Part shown: piece by piece, positions 7,786 to 14,856 of the stretch | Layout of the letters: each line of letters begins with the position of its first letter | Numbering within the stretch: position 1 is the first letter of the stretch | Origin: Sulfurimonadaceae bacterium | GTDB taxonomy: Bacteria > Campylobacterota > Campylobacteria > Campylobacterales > Sulfurimonadaceae | Length of the DNA stretch: 15,021 bases | Assembly (NCBI GenBank): GCA_030610325.1 | Contig: JAUWRZ010000012.1 | Location: 1 to 15,021, forward strand | Direction: 5' to 3' | Notes under the pieces: model-generated | The model's database searches: none | What the model was told of the DNA's origin: nothing | What the model saw: only the letters and a program-made list of their open reading frames with translations | Program-made: the position numbers and the translations under genes

Positions 7786-9114
7786 ATGGCAAAGAAAAGA
7801 TTACCGAAACTGGGACTACTCTATATGGACTATGTCCTTCGATTTTTTGATAAGAGTAACTTTAAAGGGTGGCCGGACCACATAGAGACAGTCGTCTATC
7901 ACTGGGGAAACGATAAGACGCGTTTCATCAACGAAGTGCGCCGTAAGAACATCGATGTCCTTGTCGGAAACATCCCTGCGACAGCTTATGAGACCTTTAA
8001 AGAGATCTCGGCAGCACTCCCTCATGTTCGTTTTCTTCCATCGGTAGAGACACAGTACTCAAATAAATCAAAAGAGAACGTGACACTCTTTTGTGAGAAG
8101 TATGACATCGATGCACCTAAGACGGAGATCTTCTACGATATGGCAGAGGGTTATGAGTACCTTAAGACGGCCACTTATCCGAAGATCGTCAAACGAAGTT
8201 ATGGGCCTTCAAACTACGGTGGTTACTTTGTGCACAAGGTCGATGATGCCAAAGAGGCTAAAGAGCTGTTTGATAAACAGAAATATGTCCCGATGTATAT
8301 CCAGGATGCTATCGATCTTAAAGACAGCGGTGACCTTCGCGTCATGCTCATCGGTCATAAGCCGGTCTGTGCATTCTGGCGTTACTCAGGTACTGGTGAG
8401 TGGATCACAAACACCTCACAGGGTGGTTCCATGAGTTATGAGAACGTCCCTATGAACGCACTTGAGCTGGCTGTCAAAGCTTCAAAAGCAGCCAAAGCTG
8501 AGTACTGGGCCAGTGATATCGCTATTGACGCGAAGACTGGTGAGGCGACTATCCTTGAGTGTGCGACTGCTTTTGCTGCGTTCCCATATATCCGTGACTG
8601 GATAGGGCAGTACATCATGTGGGACCTGAGTGACGGACGCTTCCGTATGCCACATGTACCACTCTTCTCATGGGAAGAGCTGGGTAAGATGGACCCTTCC
8701 GTACTACGTACACTTCGCCACCTCTATTTTGCAAAGTATGAGCCTTCTGTTGATGGTGCCTACTGGATGGCAGATAAAGGGGACTTCGATATGGAACTGG
8801 CTGAGGAGTCTCATCCTGAGGATGTCCCAGACCCGATAGAGCCTCCCCAAAAAGAGGAGGACCTCCCGGAGATCGTCAAAGAGGCTTTCAGTAAAAGTGA
8901 GGATGTCCAGAGCGATATAGAAGAGGATGAGCGCTTTGCGTTCGCCAGTGTCACACTGACACAGCTTATGACTCTGTACGGTATGGATGATGAGAGCGCC
9001 GTGAAGATCAAAGAGCTTATCGATGCAGGTGAAGTAAGTAGCATCGAGGCACTTGGTGAGTATGACTTTATCACGGAGCAGCAGCTCCACCAATGGACAG
9101 GTTCGTTCAAATAG
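7786..9114 (+). CDS. RimK-like ATP-grasp protein with C-terminal helix-hairpin-helix-like tail
   Basis: A 442-residue cytoplasmic ATP-grasp protein related to the gene upstream. Visible elements: N-terminal pre-ATP-grasp region (about 5-95), YPKIVKRSYGPSNYGGYF (131-148, nucleotide-binding lysines and flexible loop), MYIQDAIDLKDSGDLRVMLI (170-189), TNTSQGG (208-214), ASDIAID (242-248) and ATILECATAFAAF (254-266). The last segment is where RimK proteins have a metal-binding E-x-N; here E258 is followed by C and A260, so the Asn is missing. An acidic Pro-rich linker (about 335-385) leads to a tail (about 389-438, TLTQLMTLYGMDD, KIKELIDAG) that resembles a helix-hairpin-helix unit; this is tentative. 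It sits between the interrupted ATP-grasp gene and the M14 carboxypeptidase. It may be a ligase with altered metal binding or a non-catalytic partner. Confidence 0.85.
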   Translation: MAKKRLPKLGLLYMDYVLRFFDKSNFKGWPDHIETVVYHWGNDKTRFINEVRRKNIDVLVGNIPATAYETFKEISAALPHVRFLPSVETQYSNKSKENVTLFCEKYDIDAPKTEIFYDMAEGYEYLKTATYPKIVKRSYGPSNYGGYFVHKVDDAKEAKELFDKQKYVPMYIQDAIDLKDSGDLRVMLIGHKPVCAFWRYSGTGEWITNTSQGGSMSYENVPMNALELAVKASKAAKAEYWASDIAIDAKTGEATILECATAFAAFPYIRDWIGQYIMWDLSDGRFRMPHVPLFSWEELGKMDPSVLRTLRHLYFAKYEPSVDGAYWMADKGDFDMELAEESHPEDVPDPIEPPQKEEDLPEIVKEAFSKSEDVQSDIEEDERFAFASVTLTQLMTLYGMDDESAVKIKELIDAGEVSSIEALGEYDFITEQQLHQWTGSFK

Positions 9115-9199
9115 TATTTTCCCCATTAAGGATGGAGCTGCCTTTCGCCGCTCTGCTCTCCTTAGCATCGACCATCTTCATGAGTATCCGAGGTAGATT

Positions 9200-11428
9200 T
9201 TGAGACAACAATATAGTTCCTATCAAGAGTGTGTAGACTTTTTCAGTGCAGCCCAGCAGAGTCATCCTGATCTCTTTCGCGTAGAGACGATCGGCAAGAC
9301 CTGGGAGCAGCGTGATATGTTTGTCGTGACCATGAGTAAAGGGATGGCGGATGCTGACAGTAAACCGGCACTTTTCTATACCGGCACTATCCATGCACGA
9401 GAGTGGATAGGCATCGAGCTCTCCATAGCCTTCGCCCAGTATGTACTCGATCATATCGATTATGATCCTCAGCTGATCCAGCTACTTGAGCGTGCGACGT
9501 TCTACATGGTCCCTGTGGCCAATCCTGATGGTTATGAGTATTCGCGTAACCACTTCTCGTTCTGGCGTAAGAACCGACGACAGAACGCGGATGGGACCTT
9601 TGGAGTAGACCTTAATCGTAACTTCTCTGTAGGCTTCACGCCAAATAAGAACACGTCATCAAACGTCTACTCCGGGCCATCGGCCTTTAGTGAACCGGAG
9701 ACAGACTCACTTAAAGAGTATGTCGAGTCTCATCCAAACATCACGATCGCTTTGGATTACCACTCTCAGGGCAATGTCATCTTCCCGGCGCATAACTTCA
9801 TCCACGAAGATGCTCTGGATGCGACGGACCTTAACGTACTCTCTGCCAATATGTCTGAAGAGATCCGCCGGGTCTCCGGACGTGAGTATGGGGTACATAT
9901 GGGGAAACCGCCGACGCATCTGATCTCTGGAAGTGGTCGTGAGTTCTACTACTCCAAAGGGGCACTGTCGCTTGTCGTCGAGGTCGGTTCGCGCAATATC
10001 TCTGACTATCAGGAGAACATGACTGAGAACATCGATGAGAACATCCCGGCACTGATGTATGCACTCTCTGAAGCGCCTCACTATGAGTCTAATGGTCTTC
10101 ATCGTGTAGAGGGCTTTATCTCTACGGCGTCAAGTGATAAAGAGATCGAGCTGAGCTGGGAGTATGCTGAGGATGACTCCATCTACTTTGAGATCTACCG
10201 TTCAAGAAGACGTAAAGGGTACACACAGAGCTCCAACCGGGTGGGGATGACCAAGTCACGCAGTTATACGGACCGTCATCTCGACTCTGCGACAGAGTAT
10301 TACTACTTTATTCGTGCAGTGAACAAAGAGCGTTACATCAAGTCGCCATTTGCTCCTGTCGTGGGTGTGCGTACGCAGCCTGCTTACAATATGTTCTCAA
10401 ACACCCTGTTCCCGCTTAAAGAGGAGATCGGTTATGTCGGTGAGAAGACACTTAAGAACAAAGATCATTTTGGGAACAACTCACTCTTTGTCGGTATCTC
10501 TGAGACGAAAGGGGAGTGCTTCGGGGTGAGCAGTTTCTCATTTGAGAGTGTCCCGGAGAACGCAGTCATCAAATCCGCACGCATCTCTTTTTACCCGATG
10601 AACCGTGTAGCTGTACAGATAGAGAAGTTTGGTGAGTGGCGCGTGGGTCTGATGGATGAGCGGACCTGTGATACGCTCTATAGCTATGATGATGTCAAGT
10701 CGGCAAAGATACTTGCTCACATCGGCAGCCCGACACGGGCGAACCAGCTCTCACAAGGGGTCTGGCGCACGTATGAGTTCTCTAAACAGGAACGTACTTT
10801 ACTGCAGGAGTCTGTGAAACGGCGAAAAGCGGTCTTTCGGATGGAAGGACCAAAGAGCCTGCCTCTGGACCGCTCCTCACAACTTATGCAGTGGGACATA
10901 GGTTATGGAGACTATAGTGGCGGCCTGAACTTCCGGCCGAAATTGGAGATCTCCTACACAGTTGAAGAGGCACATCTGGAGCTACCTTCCCAGCGTGAGT
11001 TCACCATCTCTAAAAAAGGCATCGAAGAGGGTGTTCTCTCTGCCGGTTATGATCGTGATGGCAGTCGTGTCTATGGCTGTCTGGAGTTTGATCTCACACA
11101 GATGCCGGATATGGAGAAGACGGTGGTCTCGGATGCTTATGTAGAGATGACGGTACAGAAGATCGATGCGCTGCAGCATCTTCGTTTTCACTTGGAGCTG
11201 GTCAAGATGAGCAGAAGCCAGGAGAAGAGTTATGAGGATGTCAAGGCACGTGAGATCATTGAACGTATTGGTTATGATGTCAGTGTATCAGACCTCAAGT
11301 CGGAGCGATCACAGCGTTTTGTCTTCGACCGTCTGGCTGTTGCAGAGATGGCCCGGTCGGTGCAGGAGAGCGAGAAGCTAGTCTTTGTCATCTACGCCTC
11401 TTCGGAGAAGACTTATAGCAGATTGTAG
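9200..11428 (+). CDS. Large M14 zinc carboxypeptidase with FN3 and duplicated beta-sandwich domains (main part, ends at an internal TAG)
   Basis: A 742-residue product from TTG 9200 (GAGG at 9190-9193). The M14 catalytic domain (about 1-290) has zinc ligands H65 and E68 in HAREW and H188 in DYHSQG, plus R126, N139-R140 in VDLNRNF, and catalytic E261 in LVVEVG. R247 (GSGREF) aligns by eye with Ile255 of carboxypeptidase A, the residue that sets side-chain preference; Arg there is known in carboxypeptidase O, which prefers acidic C-termini. Then come an FN3-like domain (about 300-392) and two DNRLRE-like beta-sandwich repeats (about 398-586 and 598 onward). These match each other: DDVKSAKILAHIG versus EDVKAREIIERIG. 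There is no signal peptide, so it is probably cytoplasmic, unlike most FN3-bearing M14 enzymes. The TAG at 11426-11428 cuts the second repeat, and the same frame continues to 11791. Confidence 0.88.
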   Translation: MRQQYSSYQECVDFFSAAQQSHPDLFRVETIGKTWEQRDMFVVTMSKGMADADSKPALFYTGTIHAREWIGIELSIAFAQYVLDHIDYDPQLIQLLERATFYMVPVANPDGYEYSRNHFSFWRKNRRQNADGTFGVDLNRNFSVGFTPNKNTSSNVYSGPSAFSEPETDSLKEYVESHPNITIALDYHSQGNVIFPAHNFIHEDALDATDLNVLSANMSEEIRRVSGREYGVHMGKPPTHLISGSGREFYYSKGALSLVVEVGSRNISDYQENMTENIDENIPALMYALSEAPHYESNGLHRVEGFISTASSDKEIELSWEYAEDDSIYFEIYRSRRRKGYTQSSNRVGMTKSRSYTDRHLDSATEYYYFIRAVNKERYIKSPFAPVVGVRTQPAYNMFSNTLFPLKEEIGYVGEKTLKNKDHFGNNSLFVGISETKGECFGVSSFSFESVPENAVIKSARISFYPMNRVAVQIEKFGEWRVGLMDERTCDTLYSYDDVKSAKILAHIGSPTRANQLSQGVWRTYEFSKQERTLLQESVKRRKAVFRMEGPKSLPLDRSSQLMQWDIGYGDYSGGLNFRPKLEISYTVEEAHLELPSQREFTISKKGIEEGVLSAGYDRDGSRVYGCLEFDLTQMPDMEKTVVSDAYVEMTVQKIDALQHLRFHLELVKMSRSQEKSYEDVKAREIIERIGYDVSVSDLKSERSQRFVFDRLAVAEMARSVQESEKLVFVIYASSEKTYSRL

Positions 11429-11791
11429 TCGGTAGACTGGATAGATGTGAAACGTCAGGTCCGACCGAAGCTGGTCATCGACTATATCAAGAAGCGCCAG
11501 TACGGTGTAGAGCAGGTAAGTGGTCTACGTACTTCTATAGAGAACGGTATGATCCGACTGGATTGGAAAAACCCTTCTGATGATGCTTTTCGCGGCGTAG
11601 TCGTAGTGAAAAACCCTTTTCATGTCCCATCCTCTCCTTTTGATGGGATCAAACTCTATGGGGGACCGGACAGTTATACCTATGATAACTTTGGTGACAA
11701 AGAGGTGCAGAAGTATTATGCGGTCTTTACCTATGATGATGTACCCAACTATTCAGAAGCCGCCTGGGTCGGCTACAACGTGGAGTCGTGA
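11429..11791 (+). pseudogene. C-terminal remainder of the M14 carboxypeptidase gene after the in-frame TAG
   Basis: This stretch continues the M14 frame with no frameshift. It completes the second beta-sandwich repeat (VRPKLVIDYIKKR matches FRPKLEISYTVEE of repeat 1) and adds a C-terminal FN3-like domain (GMIRLDWKNPSDD, then QKYYAVFTYDDVPNYSEAAW). Anchoring on the shared Trp, the TAG aligns with Gln561 of repeat 1, so a CAG-to-TAG change would explain it. A GTG at 11447 could start a separate 114-residue product, but it begins in mid-domain and has no clear Shine-Dalgarno. Full length would be 863 codons counting the TAG. The TGA stop overlaps the next ATG by one base, so intact translation through this point would matter for the downstream gene. 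Confidence 0.75.
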
Positions 11792-12126
11792 TGTTGGCGG
11801 GGATCATTTTTACTATCAGTGCCTTTATCTTTTTGGTAGCGATGTTGAAGCAGCTTTTTGAGACGAACGCTTTTTTTCGACGTCTTGAGCAGGCTCATCC
11901 GGAGAAGTATATTGAGCTTGGAAGTCCGAAATGGCATATCCAGTTTGGTGATACGACCTTTCGTGATGCGATGAAGTATATACGAAGTGGTGAGTTTGAA
12001 GCGCTTGATGATGCTATACTCTCACAGCACTACCGATCGATGCGAAGTGCAGAGAGGCTGGCTTATGTAGTAGCGGCAGTCGCAATAACGGTCACGATAG
12101 TCCAGGCCATCCAAGACTCTCTTTAA
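11791..12126 (+). CDS. UspB-like small membrane protein
   Basis: A 111-residue protein with an N-terminal transmembrane segment (IIFTISAFIFLVAML, about 5-19), a charged soluble middle (FRRLEQAHPEKYIELGSPKW; MKYIRSGEFEALDD), and a C-terminal transmembrane segment (AYVVAAVAITVTIVQAI, about 90-106). Size, two-helix layout and the middle region resemble the UspB family of small membrane stress proteins, but similarity is judged by eye and function is not assured. ATG 11791 is preferred to GTG 11788 because GGAG at 11782-11785 is 5 nt before the ATG but only 2 nt before the GTG. It overlaps the M14 frame by one base and is followed 10 nt later by the next gene, so it belongs to the same transcription unit. 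Confidence 0.7.
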   Translation: MLAGIIFTISAFIFLVAMLKQLFETNAFFRRLEQAHPEKYIELGSPKWHIQFGDTTFRDAMKYIRSGEFEALDDAILSQHYRSMRSAERLAYVVAAVAITVTIVQAIQDSL

Positions 12127-12136
12127 AGGTAGACAG

Positions 12137-12568
12137 ATGAAAGTACGATGGACACTATTTCTTATTCCGATGTTCCTTATCAGCTTGGATGCTGCTCTCA
12201 TCGATGAGAAAGATATTGAGAGTAAGATACTGTTTAAGGGCTGTAAGGGACTGCGTTTTAATGCAAATCCAGAGACCTACGAGTATGGGATCGCCCTCGG
12301 CTTTGTCAAGGGGACAGTGGATGCGTATCGTGAACAGTTACTGCACAGTGGCGCGAAGCCTAAGAAAAAGCGTTCCTTGACTATAGCCGGTATGACGAGG
12401 TCTGCCTGTATGGTATCGATAAAGGACAAGTCAGATGATAGGTTCTATGATGTCTTTAAGCAAGATGTCAAGCTCCATATCGCTCAAGAGTTCGATGGTG
12501 AGGTCTCTATCTTAAAAAAAAGTAAAAGCACTACCCCCGGCATAGAGTCCTTTTTTGAGAAGTATTAG
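12137..12568 (+). CDS. Small exported protein of unknown function (possibly Rap1a/Tai-like)
   Basis: A 143-residue protein starting with a signal peptide (MKVRWTLFLIPMFLISLDA). The mature part has two cysteines (in FKGCKGLRF and SACMVSI) that could form a disulfide, and a central YGIALGFVKGTVDAYR segment. A GFxxG..DA-type segment between two Cys in a small periplasmic protein recalls the Rap1a/Tai family, but this is a weak resemblance. AAAGG at 12125-12129 lies 7 nt before the ATG, which itself is 10 nt after the UspB-like gene. It is the last gene of the operon; its TAG is only 9 nt from the end of the convergent DUF4139 gene. Confidence 0.75.
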   Translation: MKVRWTLFLIPMFLISLDAALIDEKDIESKILFKGCKGLRFNANPETYEYGIALGFVKGTVDAYREQLLHSGAKPKKKRSLTIAGMTRSACMVSIKDKSDDRFYDVFKQDVKLHIAQEFDGEVSILKKSKSTTPGIESFFEKY

Positions 12569-12577
12569 TCTCTGATC

Positions 12578-13936
12578 CTATCGTTTCATACGGACGTTGA
12601 CTCTCCACACCTTTGACTCATCAGCCTTTAATCTCATACTGAACCTGATCGAGTGACCATCGGGGCGTTCATAGACCTCGTCAGTGGTGATGGTAGTCTT
12701 TGCCCTTGCGTTGTTGGTCACACCCGGGATCGTCATCTCGATGCTCTTCTCACTCTCAGAGCGGTTGGTAAGGGTATACTCGACCATAGCTTCCATATAC
12801 CTCTTATCATCATCACGTTCGAGCAGCTTCTCTTTGGCGATGATGTCAAAATCTGTTCCAAGGCGCAGTGTCACTTTCTCCCCTTTAGGGGTATTAGCAA
12901 GATGGGTCTCCCCAAGTAGTACGGTAGTGTCATTGACTGTAGAGTAGGTGCGTACCGTCCCTTTAGGCAGCGGCATAGCGAAGGGTGCGAGTTCTATATA
13001 ACGGCTCACAGGCTGTTTACGTTCGCTTGGGGCATTAAAAGGTGAGCTCATGCGTACTTTATAGTGGCGTTTCACACTGTGCTCTTTTTTGTCGATGAAC
13101 TTTATCTGGGTCTTCTCACTGTCGGCGACGGTGACTTTGAAAGGGATCGAGTAGAAGTGGTAGCCTTCATGAGCCTGATGGGCGACAGGGGCAGCTGCAG
13201 CCATAGCCATCACAGGCATGGCTTTCTCATAAGAGCGCATCTGGGAGACACGGTTGATATCACCGGCAAGAAGATGCATCTTGACATCCTCAAAACGTTT
13301 GCCAGACCTGTTATTGACCGTGATCCACCCGCTAAGGTCTGCCTTGTCTTTAGCAAGATCGATGACGTAGTCACTTTTCCAGCCGATGCCAGTGATCAGA
13401 TAATCCAGTTCCACTTTGCCCTGAACATCCTTCTCTACATCGACATTCCATATAAGTGAAGGCTTCATTATCAGTTCACTGGGGATAGAGGAGAAGATGA
13501 TATCGCTGTCCGCTATACCGCCGCTGATGCCCTCATCTGTCTTGATGACAGCGGGATCAGTGGCAAGCAGGGTACCTCGCTTTATGATCTGCTTCTCTTC
13601 TGGTCCACTTTTGAACTGTATCTCTTTACCGATATGTGCCTGCAAGATCTTCTTTAGTGTGATCTTATCGTAACGATACTGCTGTGAGAAGAGTGAGACA
13701 GCCTCTGGAAACTGCACATTGACAGAGTCGGTCTGTACCGTGGTCGCGACATCAGGATAGGTAATGGCCTGGACCCCTCTCTCCAGCTTCAGAGTCTTCT
13801 CCTCATGGACAAGACCAAGGTCGGAGTTATAGATGACCAGCGTCGCATCATCGACCTTTTCTGAGAGTGTCGAAGCGAAGAGAGAGAGTGTACTTGAAAG
13901 CAGGATAGTGATCATAAGAGGTGAGTTGGGTCGCAA
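12578..13936 (-). CDS. DUF4139 domain-containing exported protein
   Basis: A 452-residue protein with an N-terminal signal peptide (hydrophobic core MITILLSSTLSLFA, cleavage expected shortly after). The body begins with VIYNSDLGLVHEEKTL, typical of the N-terminal beta-domain of this family, and contains the DUF4139 region from about residue 155 (LDYLITGIGWKSDYVIDL, LSGWITVNNRSGKRFEDVKM), with a Met/Ala-rich loop (MPVMAMAAAAPVA). Function is unknown; predicted location is periplasm or outer membrane. Start choice: TTG at 13936 has AAAAGGA six bases upstream. The internal ATG (13915) lacks a Shine-Dalgarno, and a farther TTG (14041) would put 35 extra residues before the signal peptide. It converges on the operon at its left and diverges from the DUF2062 gene. 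Confidence 0.88.
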   Translation of the reverse strand: MRPNSPLMITILLSSTLSLFASTLSEKVDDATLVIYNSDLGLVHEEKTLKLERGVQAITYPDVATTVQTDSVNVQFPEAVSLFSQQYRYDKITLKKILQAHIGKEIQFKSGPEEKQIIKRGTLLATDPAVIKTDEGISGGIADSDIIFSSIPSELIMKPSLIWNVDVEKDVQGKVELDYLITGIGWKSDYVIDLAKDKADLSGWITVNNRSGKRFEDVKMHLLAGDINRVSQMRSYEKAMPVMAMAAAAPVAHQAHEGYHFYSIPFKVTVADSEKTQIKFIDKKEHSVKRHYKVRMSSPFNAPSERKQPVSRYIELAPFAMPLPKGTVRTYSTVNDTTVLLGETHLANTPKGEKVTLRLGTDFDIIAKEKLLERDDDKRYMEAMVEYTLTNRSESEKSIEMTIPGVTNNARAKTTITTDEVYERPDGHSIRFSMRLKADESKVWRVNVRMKR

Positions 13937-13942
13937 TCGTGA

Positions 13943-13949
13943 TCCTTTT
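13943..13949 (-). promoter_or_regulatory. Ribosome-binding site that decides the DUF4139 start
   Basis: On the minus strand this reads AAAAGGA, 6 nt before the TTG at 13936. It gives a product with a compact signal peptide and is the only good Shine-Dalgarno near the three possible starts (14041, 13936, 13915). Confidence 0.65.
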
Positions 13950-14004
13950 GTGATGAGTTGTAGTAAAAGTGTAGCAATACAATGATAACAGATAGAAGAT
14001 GTTT

Positions 14005-14013
14005 TGGTATAAA
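14005..14013 (+). promoter_or_regulatory. Extended -10 promoter for the DUF2062 gene
   Basis: TGGTATAAA (14005-14013) matches an extended -10 (TGnTATAAT) with one difference. A start of transcription near 14020 would leave a leader of roughly 24 nt before the ATG at 14044. No clear -35 is visible. The site lies in the 107-bp divergent gap with the DUF4139 gene. Confidence 0.45.
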
Positions 14014-14043
14014 ACTGAATTTTAAATAGCTTCGTGTACAATT

Positions 14044-14556
14044 ATGCTTATGATAAGAAAAGTCTTTAAAAAGAATAAGTCTACCAGTAAGTTTGATGCC
14101 TTTATTGAGAAGTATAAGATCCCGAGGGAATTTTTAAGTATCAATAGAAAGGCAGTCACACGAGCTCTTCTGGTAGGTATTTTCATCGCCTTTATCCCGA
14201 TGCCGATGCAGATGCTGGCAGTCCTTGCTGTAGCTCCCTTTTTTAAGTTCAACATCCCCATCGCTATCTCCGTGGTCTGGTTAAGTAATCCTGTGACTAT
14301 GCCCTTTATGTATTACGCCGAGTATCTGACCGGAAACTTCTTGATGATGGATGATGGACTTGACACAGTCGAGATGAGTATGGCCTGGTTTCAGAGCAAT
14401 CTTGATGATATCTTCATACCTCTGTATGTAGGTGCGGTATTTTACTCCTTCGTAGTCTCGTTCCTGGTCTTCTTCATAGCCAACCGATGTTGGATGTCTT
14501 CGGTAAAACGAGAACAAGATGAGAAGAAGAAGTCACGATGGTTCAAGCGACGTTAA
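14044..14556 (+). CDS. DUF2062 domain-containing membrane protein
   Basis: A 170-residue inner-membrane protein. DUF2062 hallmarks are AVTRALLVGIFIAFIPMPMQ (37-56), a Pro-Met-Gln turn, and WLSNPVTMPFMYYAEYLTG (79-97), followed by another membrane segment (about 122-147) and a strongly basic C-terminus (KKKSRWFKRR). Biochemical function is unknown for the family. The start is ATG 14044 or ATG 14050; neither has a strong Shine-Dalgarno. It is transcribed divergently from the DUF4139 gene and appears monocistronic, being followed by a 300-bp gap. Confidence 0.85.
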   Translation: MLMIRKVFKKNKSTSKFDAFIEKYKIPREFLSINRKAVTRALLVGIFIAFIPMPMQMLAVLAVAPFFKFNIPIAISVVWLSNPVTMPFMYYAEYLTGNFLMMDDGLDTVEMSMAWFQSNLDDIFIPLYVGAVFYSFVVSFLVFFIANRCWMSSVKREQDEKKKSRWFKRR

Positions 14557-14856
14557 AAGCGTTCTCCTTCTCTGACACTTTTATGATCTGAGTCATAGTT
14601 ATTGAGTCACTTGGCTTGATGCTTCCAAGTCGATCATCGTATCCTTTACTTCTCATGCCTCTATGCTAGCAATGTTCTTTGTTCAAAGAGTATGTTCTGT
14701 ACCCTTAACTGATAGTACCTATTTTTTGGCATTTTTGGTGACTCCGTGAAGAGGATTTTTATCATGTGAATGAACATATCTCAGCAAAAGATTGTCACAC
14801 TTTTTGTTATGCAGACTAGCTATGATTCTGGGAGTATTTACAGTAAAAGGAAACCT
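14557..14856 (+). other. Non-coding 300-bp gap with possible lipoprotein promoter
   Basis: No credible gene is visible on either strand. Small structures: direct repeats of TGAGTCA at about 14590 and 14604, a 6-bp stem ACTTGG/CCAAGT (14609-14630, 10-nt loop), a TATGAT box at 14821-14826 that could be a -10 for the lipoprotein gene, and AAAAGGA (14845-14851) as its ribosome-binding site. No strong terminator follows the DUF2062 gene. Confidence 0.4.

Noticed and set aside
6846..11791. Genome-wide reassignment of TAG to an amino acid
   Set aside because: TAG ends ffh, rimM (sharing a base with the trmD start), the second ATP-grasp gene, the exported protein gene and the DUF4139 gene at natural protein ends, so TAG is a working stop in this organism.
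12557..12572. Four-base stem around the stop of the small exported protein gene
   Set aside because: GAGA/TCTC with an 8-nt loop is too short to be credible as a terminator.
14590..14610. TGAGTCA direct repeats as an operator or attachment site
   Set aside because: Two 7-base copies in an AT-rich gap can occur by chance and no partner regulator or mobile gene is present.
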